A stretch of DNA of 64,000 nucleotides from an uncultured Collinsella sp. GTDB taxonomy: Bacteria; Actinomycetota; Coriobacteriia; Coriobacteriales; Coriobacteriaceae. Made by a program: the position numbers and the translations under genes. The notes below the pieces were generated by a model, which worked only from the letters and a program-made list of their open reading frames with translations, did no database searches and was not told the origin of the DNA. The stretch lies in the NCBI GenBank assembly GCA_902489665.1, contig CABUAT010000002.1, positions 69,637 to 133,636 on the forward strand, read 5' to 3'. Below are positions 50,805 through 61,071 of the stretch, piece by piece; position 1 is the stretch's first letter, and the number at the start of each line of letters is the position of its first letter.

Positions 50805-52010
50805 CTACGCCAACTTTCTCGACACTACAGAGTGAATAGCCTGTTTTAGCCAGAGCGGAATGCTTCTCTTTAGGCGTCCCTTGAAAACAAGCTTCCAATT
50901 ATTCTTTTCAAATTTCGAAGCGAAAGCCGCTGCCCCTAGAGATCGATACTCAGCCATAAGCTCGTTGTAGCAATCCGGCTTAGCCGATGGGTGCACGAGT
51001 TGGCCATTTTCACGCACAACATCATCCATCGGCACCTCTTTAATTACTCCATCGTTCCTAAGCTCATTTACAAGCGAAATGCCCTTATCCGTTGAAGCAA
51101 TAATTACTGAAACGCCCTTTGAAGAGTCAATATTCTCACAATACTTTGCTGCGCCCCAAAAATCGCCTATCGTCCAGTCAGAATATCGTTCTCTTTTTGC
51201 ATAAGGACAAGAGTAGCAGGATTCCCTGAAAAACATGCCTTGATAAAAGTAATAGTAGTAATAGACCTCTTCAGGCTTAAAGTAACGCGTTCTAACTTTG
51301 CCGTCTGAGGTTCTAAAATCAACGGCAAGTAGAGCGCCCCAACCCCTATTCTTATCACGGAATCTGAGGTCTACGATCTCTCCATTCACCTTGACTTCAA
51401 GATATTCAACGAAATCAAGGAAAAGTTTCGAGCTCGGTACACCATGACAAATAAGTTCAACGCAGATTAAATTATCAGGAGTCTTACGTCCAAACAGAGA
51501 CCTTACAGCAGCACACTGACATGGAGTACCAGAAAACAGAACACCAGACCCCTCGGATACGTCTTGTTTTAACTTAGATAAAATCGGTGTTAAGTCGCTT
51601 TGAACATACTTTGAGCCCTGAACTCTAGAAATATCGGACCAATCGGCAATACGTGCATGTTCGGGCTTCATTCCTTTGCCCCAAGACGCGCCATAGACAA
51701 CGCCCCCATTATCGAGAACATGTTTTGCAAGTGCAGAAAAAGCTCCTCCAGAAGCACTGCCGTGCAACGCATCCTTATTGGAATTAACAAAAGCCAGAGC
51801 CATTGGCGACACGGAATTATGGGAATTCTTAGTCTTGCCAAAGTCACATTTCTTAACGCATGCCCCACAATCGATGCATAGAGAGCTATCAATTTTCGGA
51901 TAGACAAATCCATCCAAATCCTTGCGAAAAGAAATTGCGTCTTTTGGGCAAACCCGCAGACACGCACCGCACCCGCAGCATTTATCTTTAGAGTTATATG
52001 GGGTTTCCAT
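50805..52010 (-). CDS. Coenzyme F420 hydrogenase/dehydrogenase beta-like Fe-S protein (1)
   Basis: The 401-residue protein begins with two [4Fe-4S] motifs (CCGCGACLRVCP and CIDCGACVKKC), followed by the FrhB N- and C-terminal domains (SGGAFSALAKHVL, GTPCQCAAVRSLFG, GDFWGAAKYC). The family moves electrons to a flavin. Copies in polysaccharide loci regularly sit beside pyruvyl transferases, where their role is unclear. It is the last gene of the capsule operon; its start overlaps the flippase stop by 1 nt. Confidence 0.85.
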   Translation of the reverse strand: METPYNSKDKCCGCGACLRVCPKDAISFRKDLDGFVYPKIDSSLCIDCGACVKKCDFGKTKNSHNSVSPMALAFVNSNKDALHGSASGGAFSALAKHVLDNGGVVYGASWGKGMKPEHARIADWSDISRVQGSKYVQSDLTPILSKLKQDVSEGSGVLFSGTPCQCAAVRSLFGRKTPDNLICVELICHGVPSSKLFLDFVEYLEVKVNGEIVDLRFRDKNRGWGALLAVDFRTSDGKVRTRYFKPEEVYYYYYFYQGMFFRESCYSCPYAKRERYSDWTIGDFWGAAKYCENIDSSKGVSVIIASTDKGISLVNELRNDGVIKEVPMDDVVRENGQLVHPSAKPDCYNELMAEYRSLGAAAFASKFEKNNWKLVFKGRLKRSIPLWLKQAIHSVVSRKLA

Positions 52011-53431
52011 TATTGATGAGCCTTTCCAAGAGCTAACCTAAGAACTGAAAGGCAAGCTTCAGTTAATTTCATGACAACACGACGATTGACAAATAGCATG
52101 ACAATGAGAAGGACAAGTGCAATAAGAAAACGGTGCGAAACGCGCGCTATCATCACGATAGACATTCCAGCGAGGATAAAGTATGAAATTAAATCAGATG
52201 CAAGCTCAATATCGAGACGAATAATCTTTCTCGTATCCCAAAGACGCAATGCCCAAATTGAAACATAGCTAGCGAGAGTAGCCAAAGAAGCCCCCATGGC
52301 ACCCAACGAAGGTATCAACATCACATTCAAAACAATGTTAAGCACAGCAGCAAACATTGTTGATACAAACAACATCTTGGTTCTCTTAGCTGAAGTGTAA
52401 ATGGATCCCAAAAATGCAGACATAGCGGAAAACTCGAAAGCAATCAACAGCACCGGAACAAGAACCCAGCCATTAAAAAAGTCATTAGAGAAGAGAATGC
52501 TTGCCAGAAGTTCGCAGCCGCAAATCAGCACACCAACAACGAGAGAATTAAACGTGGAATACTGTTTATAAATGTTGCTGTAGAACCGTCTCGATTCTTG
52601 AGAACCGAAATCCTCTACGGCCGAAATCTGCCATGCACTCATAAAAATTGTTGAAACGGTGGCAAACAAGGAAGGTATACGCTGAGCGGCAGAGTACACA
52701 CCCGTAACACCAACCCCAACGAACATCGTCAACAAATATTTGTCCGAAGAATTGCTAATCCACCAACTAATCGAATTGGGAATCATCGGAACAGAATAGC
52801 GAAGCATATCCCTAAACAAATTCTTATCAATGGAGGCTGGTTTAACCAAAAAGCCGTTAAGGCCAGCACCGATCCAAAGTAAAACGCTTGTAGTGGCCTC
52901 GCCCACCAGCATGGCAAGCATATAGCCCGTAACACCAAGGTGTAGACCTAAAAGAAATACCAAGTTTAATGCAATGAAAACAATGGTTTGAAACACGCCG
53001 CTAATTGAATAAATCGCAACGTTTTCAATTCCCTTAACAAACTGAGAGACAAGAAGATGAAGGCATGTAAAGAAATAGTACGCAAGAAAATAGCCTAGAT
53101 ACGGTGCCATGTCCTCACTCAAAAGAACAAGCGGGGAAACAGCGCACATGGCAATAAAGCCGCCGCATGTCACAATCAGCCCGATGGTAAATATTTGCCC
53201 TTTATCCACATCTTGATCTAGGGCAAATCGCATTACGGCCTCACTGATCAGAAGCGTAAAGAAAGGTGAGAGAAGATTAACTGTCGTCGTCATTAAATCC
53301 GCAGTACCGTACTCTGCCGTTGACAACACGGCAGTATAGAGCGGCAGCATGAAGAATGACATTATTTTGGACGCGAAGTTCCCGATCGTAATTAGACCGA
53401 CATTTTTGCCAAGTTTTTTATATTTGCCCAT
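52010..53431 (-). CDS. wzx: Wzx-type oligosaccharide flippase
   Basis: The 473-residue protein has 12-14 membrane helices and the MOP-superfamily polysaccharide transporter opening (LITIGNFASKIMSFFMLPLYTAVLSTAEYG). It moves undecaprenyl-linked repeat units across the membrane. It lies between the two Fe-S protein genes in the capsule operon. AT-rich codon use suggests horizontal origin of the cluster. Confidence 0.9.
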   Translation of the reverse strand: MGKYKKLGKNVGLITIGNFASKIMSFFMLPLYTAVLSTAEYGTADLMTTTVNLLSPFFTLLISEAVMRFALDQDVDKGQIFTIGLIVTCGGFIAMCAVSPLVLLSEDMAPYLGYFLAYYFFTCLHLLVSQFVKGIENVAIYSISGVFQTIVFIALNLVFLLGLHLGVTGYMLAMLVGEATTSVLLWIGAGLNGFLVKPASIDKNLFRDMLRYSVPMIPNSISWWISNSSDKYLLTMFVGVGVTGVYSAAQRIPSLFATVSTIFMSAWQISAVEDFGSQESRRFYSNIYKQYSTFNSLVVGVLICGCELLASILFSNDFFNGWVLVPVLLIAFEFSAMSAFLGSIYTSAKRTKMLFVSTMFAAVLNIVLNVMLIPSLGAMGASLATLASYVSIWALRLWDTRKIIRLDIELASDLISYFILAGMSIVMIARVSHRFLIALVLLIVMLFVNRRVVMKLTEACLSVLRLALGKAHQ

Positions 53432-53440
53432 AGGTGAAAC

Positions 53441-54598
53441 TCATGCCCTCCTCACCTTTGTTTTTACCTTGTCAACAAGGCGATACAGTTTTCCTGATTT
53501 ACCGACATAACCAAAACGAGAAGCTACCCCGCCCCAACTGCCATTCTCATAGGCTGTCCAAAATGAATCGTAATCAAACTGCGGATAGTCAGTGGAATTA
53601 TGCAGATTCCTTTGAACAGGAGTCTCAGTCTCTTCCTTAAGAGTTAAGCGCTCACTTGAGTCAGTAAGTAGCGTTTCGCCCTGTTCGCTATTCACGAAGA
53701 CCATGGATACTCCGACGTTGTCAGAAAACTCAGGATCATCCTTTTCAATTCCCCAGTAATCCGCAATCGTCAAATCGCCCACTCGCTGCATGCGCGAATA
53801 AGGACAGTGATAGCACGACGGCCTCAACCCGAGACTCTTTGAAAATACAACAGCAAAGCCGCGCGCTTCGGAACTATCATCCAGTAAAACGGATCCATCT
53901 TCAAACTCCGCTCGAATATGGTAGCCACGCCATCCAGCATCTTTATTACGGAAAGAATATGAAACCAAACGAGATCCCTGCTTTTTTTCAAGAGACCTCA
54001 CATAGTCGCCCCAAACCGTCGGAGAGGGGGCGCCGTGGCACACCAGGTCGGCATAAACCCAATTCGAGGAATTCACTTTTAGCAGTTTTGCCACCAGCTT
54101 AAATGCAGCGATCTGGCATGGGGTCCCTGTAAACAGAACCTTCTTACCACTTAGATTTTTATACTCATTAAAGACATTAGAGATATCACTTTGGACATAT
54201 TTGCTTCCACGCATTGAATCACGAGAAGCAACTTCGCCAGCCACTCTATGCCGAACACACATCGACTCGTCATAAGCAGCACCCACAATTAGACCGCCGC
54301 TGTTAAGTATGCTATCACTCAGAGCAGTAAAAGCTCCTCCCGAAGACGATCGAGACCGAATTTCATCCTCGTTTTTTACAGCGTATGTTGTTTTGGGATA
54401 TGGTGTCAGGAGGTCAACTTCATTGCCAATTTGACAAACACGATTACAAAGATGACAGTCGATACACTTCTCTGGGTCAATAACGGGATATAAAAAGCCG
54501 TGCTTGTCATGGACCATTTTGATGGCGCCACGCGGACACACGGAAGCGCAAGCACCACACCCATAGCAATCTCGCTTATTGGTAAATAGAGCCATCAT
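53441..54598 (-). CDS. Coenzyme F420 hydrogenase/dehydrogenase beta-like Fe-S protein (2)
   Basis: The 385-residue paralogue of the operon's last gene has Fe-S motifs CYGCGACASVCP and CIDCHLCNRVC. FrhB segments SGGAFTALSDSI, GTPCQIAAFKLVA and ADYWGIEKDDP follow. It starts 1 nt inside the end of a pyruvyl transferase gene (TAATG), suggesting the pair works together. The reaction is unknown. Confidence 0.85.
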   Translation of the reverse strand: MMALFTNKRDCYGCGACASVCPRGAIKMVHDKHGFLYPVIDPEKCIDCHLCNRVCQIGNEVDLLTPYPKTTYAVKNEDEIRSRSSSGGAFTALSDSILNSGGLIVGAAYDESMCVRHRVAGEVASRDSMRGSKYVQSDISNVFNEYKNLSGKKVLFTGTPCQIAAFKLVAKLLKVNSSNWVYADLVCHGAPSPTVWGDYVRSLEKKQGSRLVSYSFRNKDAGWRGYHIRAEFEDGSVLLDDSSEARGFAVVFSKSLGLRPSCYHCPYSRMQRVGDLTIADYWGIEKDDPEFSDNVGVSMVFVNSEQGETLLTDSSERLTLKEETETPVQRNLHNSTDYPQFDYDSFWTAYENGSWGGVASRFGYVGKSGKLYRLVDKVKTKVRRA

Positions 54599-55671
54599 TA
54601 GAAATCACCCTTAATAGATGTGACAAAATGTTCAGACGCCTCGCGTTCGCGAGCAAGCGAATTGTCGACGTTTCCCCAATCGATATCCTTTAGCAAAATA
54701 TCTCTATCAAAACGATCCGTATAGCGATTCCTTAGACCAGCAATATCAAGAAGGTTGGTAATTCTCCCACCTCGGGTGGCTTTAGGAATGGACGCAAACG
54801 GCCTATGGAATAGAAGAGAGAAGACGGTCCCATGGAAAGAGTCGGTAACAACGTAATCCGCACCCGCGATGAGGGAGACGAATTCTTCAGGCCCAGCATC
54901 GCAAATAACGTCATGGCTTTTTCCAATTTGCAGCCCTCTGTTGCCGCTCAGTCCGACAAGATCGAGATTTTTATAACGTGCGATTTTATCGGCCAAAGAT
55001 AGAGCGCGGTTGTCCTTCCTTGCCAGTTGGTAATAAAGGACGTAAGGCCTATCGTGGAGAGACTTTACAATGGGAGCGAATAGTTCTTTACCCGCAAGGA
55101 TGGTAGGGTCGACAACCACCTCGGGCCTATTACCGGTCAATTTCTCAATCAAGCCCGCTGCTTCTGGTTCTCTAACGGAAATTCGATTAAGCCTTGAAAC
55201 CAAAGGCAGCATAGCTTTGCAGTCCGCATCAGATAGAGCCGATTTGCCTATACTGGCAGCGTACGATGCCTTAATGACGCTCCCGGGGAACCGGTCGGCA
55301 AAGTACATGGGATCGATTCCTTTTGTAATTTCCGAATTCCAAATTTGATCGCTCCCGCAGAAGACAGAATCGAACGAATGGAGGACCTCGTCAGTAGCAG
55401 GCCACGGCTCCAAGTCCATCCTCTCTGAGACAAAACGCTTGAACTTTCTTTTCTTACGAACGCAAGCGGGCGCAGTAAGAGTGCTGCCAATGAACGCTTT
55501 AGGTCCAGATATATCAAACGTTTTGTAGTCAGACAAAAGACAGCCAGGACAATAATCAATAACTTTAACTTCGTCGTAGTACTTTTTTAACTTCTCAGAT
55601 AGAGCAAATGCTTGAAGAGCGGCCCCATAATTGGGAACACAGTGGAATGTAACAATGCCAGCTTTAGTCAT
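54598..55671 (-). CDS. Polysaccharide pyruvyl transferase (1)
   Basis: The 357-residue protein has the CsaB/WcaK-type opening TKAGIVTFHCVPNYGAAL, then SVFCGSDQIWN, SVREPEAAG, VVDPTIL and DSFHGTVFSLLF. These motifs mark enzymes that add pyruvate ketals from phosphoenolpyruvate to glycans. The ATG at 55671 is chosen for AAAGGAAGG upstream. It overlaps the GT2 gene end by 8 nt. Confidence 0.88.
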   Translation of the reverse strand: MTKAGIVTFHCVPNYGAALQAFALSEKLKKYYDEVKVIDYCPGCLLSDYKTFDISGPKAFIGSTLTAPACVRKKRKFKRFVSERMDLEPWPATDEVLHSFDSVFCGSDQIWNSEITKGIDPMYFADRFPGSVIKASYAASIGKSALSDADCKAMLPLVSRLNRISVREPEAAGLIEKLTGNRPEVVVDPTILAGKELFAPIVKSLHDRPYVLYYQLARKDNRALSLADKIARYKNLDLVGLSGNRGLQIGKSHDVICDAGPEEFVSLIAGADYVVTDSFHGTVFSLLFHRPFASIPKATRGGRITNLLDIAGLRNRYTDRFDRDILLKDIDWGNVDNSLAREREASEHFVTSIKGDF

Positions 55672-56647
55672 GGAACGCCTTCCTTTTAAAGTGAAAGATA
55701 AATGCAAACAAACGCGGCGAAATTGAACCTAGAAGCACATAACTCTTAAGCTTAAGGGGCAATTCGGGCGAAGCAAACGCTTCACCTACCGTCGATCGTG
55801 CCCAGTTCGCCATCTTCTTACGACAGTATTCATCGGCGAAGCCGGAAGCGGCAGCGACGATTAACAGGTGCCGGATTAAGCCAACGTTCAATCGCAAACG
55901 CAATGAGTTAGCTTTCTCGCCTTGAAGATCAAGGAGCGAAACGACCTTATTTGGAAGCTCCATACAGCTAAACTTTTTTTCATTCAAGGCAGAACGACTT
56001 ACGCTTTGCTCAGTAGAGCGATAATGATAAAAAGCTGTATCAGTTACTGAAATGAAGCGCGAATTATTTAGAAGTTCAACGTTAAAGAACCAGTCTTCTA
56101 GAATATGCACATCTTCTGGGAATGCGCACCCCGCAGCCGCATCCCTACTCATCAGGCAAAGCCAGGGACAGGCAATGAAGCGAAAGTCCAGTTGATATTT
56201 AAGTAATACGGACGCATCGATACTGTCGAATCTGGAGATACAGGTTTCACTGGCACATAAAACTCCGTTGCTGTCATAGTACTGACTGCAGTAGACAGCA
56301 TCAGTTCCGTTATTTTTTATAGCAGCCAAGAGCGTCTCGACAGCAAATGGTTCAATCCAATCGTCGGCATCTACAAACATCAGGTAAGAACCACGGGACG
56401 CAGCAATACCATGATTTCGCGCAAAACTGACGCCGCCGTTCTTCTGCGTTATAAGCCGCAGCCTATTGTCAGAATCCGCCATTCTTGAAACTATCGCCGA
56501 AGTTCCGTCGGTCGAGCCATCATCAACAACAATTATTTCAACTGCGCGGTGAGTCTGGTTCAAAAGAGAACAAACGCACTCTTTCAGATGTTTTTCAGCC
56601 TGATACGCTGGAACAATAATGCTGACTAAATCACTACATATATCCAC
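55664..56647 (-). CDS. Glycosyltransferase family 2
   Basis: The 327-residue protein has a GT-A fold start (VSIIVPAYQAEKHLKEC), VDDGSTDGTSAIV and the DXD-type FVDADDWIEP. It transfers a nucleotide sugar to the lipid-linked unit. It starts with GTG and overlaps the end of the polymerase gene by 14 nt. Confidence 0.88.
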   Translation of the reverse strand: MDICSDLVSIIVPAYQAEKHLKECVCSLLNQTHRAVEIIVVDDGSTDGTSAIVSRMADSDNRLRLITQKNGGVSFARNHGIAASRGSYLMFVDADDWIEPFAVETLLAAIKNNGTDAVYCSQYYDSNGVLCASETCISRFDSIDASVLLKYQLDFRFIACPWLCLMSRDAAAGCAFPEDVHILEDWFFNVELLNNSRFISVTDTAFYHYRSTEQSVSRSALNEKKFSCMELPNKVVSLLDLQGEKANSLRLRLNVGLIRHLLIVAAASGFADEYCRKKMANWARSTVGEAFASPELPLKLKSYVLLGSISPRLFAFIFHFKRKAFHD

Positions 56648-57866
56648 GAGGACTCACAGATCCCTTCGATTTAAGATAGCCGGCAATAACGCCCCAAAAC
56701 ATACACAGAAGCAAAAAATGAGTTGGGTAAATAATCAAGTGCGCCATACACGACATGAAAATCATCAGCACCAGAGATGCTGCGAATGCCGGCGCGAGCT
56801 GAGAACAATCGGACTTGACACGCAGATACAATTGCCAGACGTGATAATAAAGTCGCAAATAAAGTAAAAACCCAATAAGGCCATAGTCATAAATGACTTC
56901 AAGAAAGTCATTGTGAGCGCTAAGGCCCATAGGGGAAGCTCGATATACCGTATTAAAACCATGGCCAATAAGAAGTGACATTGGATCAGAAGCTAGTATC
57001 ATTCTCCAGACACAAGCCCAGACATCCGGTCTACCCGAGCCACCATCATTTGCAAGATTTTCAAGACGATCTAACATTGCCAGATTGTTTGCTTTTGTAA
57101 ATGAAGTGAAAAAATAGTAGAAAGCCATCGCAAGTATTACAGAACCAAGGATAAGCAGGACCCTTTTAGGATCTCCCTTTCCAGCCATCTGCCACTCAAC
57201 CACGGCATAAACAATAAGAGCCAGGAAAAAAGCAATGAATCCACCTCTCTTAGAAGACAGGAGAAGTGTGGCGAAAATTATTGCAACAAATACCCAACGA
57301 ATTGTTTTATTGTGCAACAGTAAGACAAAAGGCAGCAGAAACAGGGCGTAATACGCCATAGTTACAGATTCTGTCCAACCAATCTCATTGATATGGGTTC
57401 TAACTCCGGCGAAGAGCACAAAAACAATAGGGACTGCAAGGCCCATCCATCCAAGTCGTTCAAGTAGAAAGGGATTCTTATATCCAGACCAATAGGAAAG
57501 AGCGAAAACAGCAATCCATAGAATGGATAAGGATATTTGAAGCAAACCGTACTGAAAACTAACGTACCCGCTGAGGTAATAGAAGCAAGTTGGTACCAAA
57601 ATTACAATACCAAACACCAATAAAAGTCCGAGCATGTCCTTGCCAAATACAAGGTCTGCACGACAAGAAAGGCGAAGCAATACGCACAATCCGACTGCGG
57701 ACATTGCCATCTTCAACTGATCTCTAAAGGGAACAATTCGGCCAGCACCTGCTAGAAGATTGCCAAATGTCACATAAATCAAACCTATAAGCAGAAACAA
57801 AAAAAGAACCGATAACGAACGCCTCGCAGAATTTAATCCGCGTTTATTCAAAGCAAAACTAGACAT
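56634..57866 (-). CDS. wzy: Wzy/O-antigen ligase-type polymerase
   Basis: The 410-residue protein has about 11 membrane helices and the large loop of O-antigen polymerases and ligases, with GHGFNTVYRASPMGLSAHN before DFLEVIYDYGLIG. It would join repeat units outside the membrane. It overlaps its neighbours by 8 and 14 nt. Confidence 0.82.
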   Translation of the reverse strand: MSSFALNKRGLNSARRSLSVLFLFLLIGLIYVTFGNLLAGAGRIVPFRDQLKMAMSAVGLCVLLRLSCRADLVFGKDMLGLLLVFGIVILVPTCFYYLSGYVSFQYGLLQISLSILWIAVFALSYWSGYKNPFLLERLGWMGLAVPIVFVLFAGVRTHINEIGWTESVTMAYYALFLLPFVLLLHNKTIRWVFVAIIFATLLLSSKRGGFIAFFLALIVYAVVEWQMAGKGDPKRVLLILGSVILAMAFYYFFTSFTKANNLAMLDRLENLANDGGSGRPDVWACVWRMILASDPMSLLIGHGFNTVYRASPMGLSAHNDFLEVIYDYGLIGFLLYLRLYYHVWQLYLRVKSDCSQLAPAFAASLVLMIFMSCMAHLIIYPTHFLLLCMFWGVIAGYLKSKGSVSPRGYM

Positions 57867-58959
57867 TTAATTCCCCGCAGTAAATCCCGGCAAGAATTCT
57901 CCAGCAATCTTCAAGATCAAAACCGGCTGCCTTAGCCCGGTTAGTCCTCGGCAAATCGTGAGAAATCATTGAGAGTCTTTTGATCTCATCCACCCACAAA
58001 TCAGGACGATCGAGCGGCAAATAAGACACTTCGCCGCATTTTTTAAGCTCAGGCGTAATCGTTTGAGAAACAAGAAGGGGAAGCCCCGAAGCCGAAGCCT
58101 CAACGCCAACAACCGGAAAACCCTCATACAGAGAAGTCAACATAAACGCGTCAAACGCCTGATACAACCTTGCGGTATCAGATCGTCTTCCAAGGAGCTT
58201 AAATCGATCGCCGCATCCACATGCCTCAATCGCAGAGGATATCTCACTCTCAAGCTCGCCGTTTCCAGCCGCAACAAATCGCACATTACAATTCTTGTCA
58301 AAAGTGCTCGCTATTTTCAGAGCAAGAGGATAATTTTTTTGTTTAGACAGTCTACCAACCATACCAACAACGAATTCCTCGTTGAACCCAAGCTCCTGAC
58401 GCACGGCGCGCCTAACGGACGGATCGAATGTATATGAACCAGTATCAATGGCATTGGGCAAAAACTGCACCTTCCCCATTCGCCAACGCCATTTACCGAA
58501 AACGCGTTCACCGGCAAGCTTCCCACAGGAGATTAAGCATGTAGCATAACGGCCATTTAGAACACAGCCGGAAACCCTTCTTAAATGGTCGCGAAATGAA
58601 TAACACGGTGATGTAGTGTGGGAATGCGCGATTCTAACAGGCACACCACACTTTCGAGCAACCCGAAGGGCAACGTAAGAGGTTTCATTTTCATGAACAT
58701 GAACCGCATCATAGGAATTGTCCTTAAGCAGATTGGCTAAGGCTGTCTCATAGGCACCAATTCCCTCGCTCTTCGAAGGAAGTCGATATATGTGGGAACC
58801 TAGCTCACGAAAGCGCTTGGCATTAAGACCAATTTGATCTGAAGTTAATGCCAAATCAAAATGAAAGCCATGTTCTACAAGGTGTCTGTAATAATTAAGA
58901 ATAACTGATGAAATGCCACCGGCATCAGCCCCATACATCACGTGTAATACATTAAACAT
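57859..58959 (-). CDS. Glycosyltransferase family 4 (1)
   Basis: The 366-residue GT-B protein begins VLHVMYGADAGGISSVILNYY, carries the nucleotide-sugar region VGMVGRLSKQKNYPLAL and ends the active site with LTSLYEGFPVVGVEASASG (E-x7-E). It starts 1 bp after the pyruvyl transferase stop. Confidence 0.88.
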   Translation of the reverse strand: MFNVLHVMYGADAGGISSVILNYYRHLVEHGFHFDLALTSDQIGLNAKRFRELGSHIYRLPSKSEGIGAYETALANLLKDNSYDAVHVHENETSYVALRVARKCGVPVRIAHSHTTSPCYSFRDHLRRVSGCVLNGRYATCLISCGKLAGERVFGKWRWRMGKVQFLPNAIDTGSYTFDPSVRRAVRQELGFNEEFVVGMVGRLSKQKNYPLALKIASTFDKNCNVRFVAAGNGELESEISSAIEACGCGDRFKLLGRRSDTARLYQAFDAFMLTSLYEGFPVVGVEASASGLPLLVSQTITPELKKCGEVSYLPLDRPDLWVDEIKRLSMISHDLPRTNRAKAAGFDLEDCWRILAGIYCGELNV

Positions 58960-60060
58960 TTATTCACCCAACGCCTCGTCGATATATCTATCCGCATCAA
59001 GGCGCGCAGCATTAAGCGCCTTGTTTACATGCGAATAATCAATGACAGGCAAAGATTGATTAGAGTCTAAAGGCTTTTTTACAAGTCGATCCGACAAACC
59101 AACTAGGCTGAGAAGCGAATCAATTCTGGAGTTAAACTCATTTCTAGGAACAACCAAAAACTGGCGTTCAAAAATCAGAGAAAATGCAAGTCCATGGAAC
59201 GAGTTGGTCATAACAAAATCGGCATTGGAAAACAAGGATAGAAAATCTGCTGGGGACCTATGCGTAAACAACTTATCAACAGCCTCGGGCTTTTTCATTT
59301 CCCATGAAATCTTAACGAGCTTCAAGCCCCTCTCGTCGGCAATTTGACGAGCAATTTCCGTCGCGCCATTGTCTTCATTGTAAAGAAGCATAAGAGCCAA
59401 GTAGGGCTCCTTAACCAAACGAGGAGACGCAAGTGGTTGCCACTCCGATTTAGTAAGCTGTAGTGTTGGATCAATGACCTGCACAGCGCCCTGCACACCA
59501 AGGTCCTCCACTATTTCTACAGCAGAATCCTCACGAACAGAAATGGCAGCGTACTGACTCAAATAGAAACGCGTCTGCTCTTTTTCCCACTCGTCGAGTG
59601 CAGATTTGCCGAAACTAGACGCAAAAGAAATTTTCTTTCGACCCGAAGGAACAAAATCCAGGAAAAAGCCCCTGTCAATCCCCTCATTATATTTACTATT
59701 CCAAACCTGATCGCTTCCGCTCACATAGACATCGGCGCGGGGAGGATCTACAGCTAAATCGTCGGCGGTCACATATCGCTTTGTAAGCCGCATTGTCTTC
59801 TGTACAAATGAGCCAAAAGTGAGTTCTTTAAGTGCAAGCGAGCCAATTTTAGCAATTTGATAGACAACTCTTTTAACGCCTTTGATGCTAGGATCAGCAG
59901 GAGGTTTGAAGAAGATACGTTTTAGCGTTCGCTGCTCAGTTATATAGTCGACAATGCTCGTCTCGCAGCCATGCTTTTCGAATACCTTTTGGGTTGCATA
60001 TGCCTGCAAAACAGAACCGTAGTTGTAAACCCGATGAAGCGTGACAATAGCAGCTTTCAT
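58960..60060 (-). CDS. Polysaccharide pyruvyl transferase (2)
   Basis: The 366-residue paralogue of the first pyruvyl transferase has AIVTLHRVYNYGSVLQAY, VSGSDQVWN, SVREDSAVEIV, VIDPTLQL and TNSFHGLAFSLIF. Two distinct copies in one operon suggest two pyruvylated sugars, or one modifying another glycan. It overlaps the GT2 stop by 1 nt (TAATG). Confidence 0.87.
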   Translation of the reverse strand: MKAAIVTLHRVYNYGSVLQAYATQKVFEKHGCETSIVDYITEQRTLKRIFFKPPADPSIKGVKRVVYQIAKIGSLALKELTFGSFVQKTMRLTKRYVTADDLAVDPPRADVYVSGSDQVWNSKYNEGIDRGFFLDFVPSGRKKISFASSFGKSALDEWEKEQTRFYLSQYAAISVREDSAVEIVEDLGVQGAVQVIDPTLQLTKSEWQPLASPRLVKEPYLALMLLYNEDNGATEIARQIADERGLKLVKISWEMKKPEAVDKLFTHRSPADFLSLFSNADFVMTNSFHGLAFSLIFERQFLVVPRNEFNSRIDSLLSLVGLSDRLVKKPLDSNQSLPVIDYSHVNKALNAARLDADRYIDEALGE

Positions 60061-61049
60061 TAGTTTCGCCTCACTTTCATATAAATGCTAAGCAGGGAAG
60101 ATGTTTTCCGTACCCCCAAAAGACTCAGCGCGGTACGAGTCATTTGGGCCCTTCTTCCACCCGCATAATTCATAAGCCATCGATAGTTCGTTAAATAAGC
60201 GACGGCTTCGTCTAATTTTGAGCCCGGAATTGCACTGAGCATCCACAACATAATTGAGTACTCATACGCAACGAAGCTTAAACAGCAAGCACAATCATTA
60301 TTCTTGGGCCTATAGTCAGAGTCACAAAGAACGGGAATAGCATCTTCGATAAACTGCTGGAGGCCTTGAAAATGCTTGAGACCAACTGCATCAGTGATAG
60401 AGCCCGCTCTATTTTGACGATATTCGTAATAATTCAAATCAAGTGCAGAATAAGTCTCAGCGTCAAGAAGACTATTCATTACGAAATTTAGGTCCTCTGA
60501 GACACGTCCGTCCTCAGGAAACCTAAGCCCACAGTTAAACAAAAATGCACGTCTATATATTTTCATACATGCGCTGTCAGGAAACTTAGGCAGACCAGAC
60601 AAGTAGCAAAGAACTTCGCTCTTACTTTTTCGATTAATGGAACCGGGATCAATATGATAGCCGATTGATTTTTTAGTTCCGTCAGGGTATAGCTTGCAGC
60701 AATCCAGAAACAAAATATCAGGCTTAGTATCTTCAAGCTCATGGAGAATAGCGGGGAGGCAGTTCTCAGTAATTAGATCGTCCGAATCAACAAACGCAAC
60801 GTAATCTCCTGAAGCAGCATCTAATCCTGTATTTCGAGCAGAAGCTAAGCCACCGTTTTCCTTATGAATAACAGTTACACGATCATGTTCGCGTGCAATA
60901 TCATCAGCAATTTGCGAAGACCTATCAGTCGAGCCGTCATCCACAAGAAGCACTTCACAAGTACTGTCAACCTGATTTAAGATACTTTTACAACAATCGA
61001 GGAGGTAATCCTCCACGTTATAAATAGGAACAATAAAACTCAGTTTCAT
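60060..61049 (-). CDS. Glycosyltransferase family 2 (2)
   Basis: The 329-residue GT-A protein begins MKLSFIVPIYNVEDYLLDC, with VDDGSTDRSSQIA and FVDSDDLI. The ATG at 61049 gives the normal family start; a longer reading adds 38 unrelated residues. The ribosome-binding GGAG is rather far (about 12 nt). Confidence 0.85.
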   Translation of the reverse strand: MKLSFIVPIYNVEDYLLDCCKSILNQVDSTCEVLLVDDGSTDRSSQIADDIAREHDRVTVIHKENGGLASARNTGLDAASGDYVAFVDSDDLITENCLPAILHELEDTKPDILFLDCCKLYPDGTKKSIGYHIDPGSINRKSKSEVLCYLSGLPKFPDSACMKIYRRAFLFNCGLRFPEDGRVSEDLNFVMNSLLDAETYSALDLNYYEYRQNRAGSITDAVGLKHFQGLQQFIEDAIPVLCDSDYRPKNNDCACCLSFVAYEYSIMLWMLSAIPGSKLDEAVAYLTNYRWLMNYAGGRRAQMTRTALSLLGVRKTSSLLSIYMKVRRN

Positions 61050-61071
61050 AGTTTTGGTTTTCTCCAAACCT

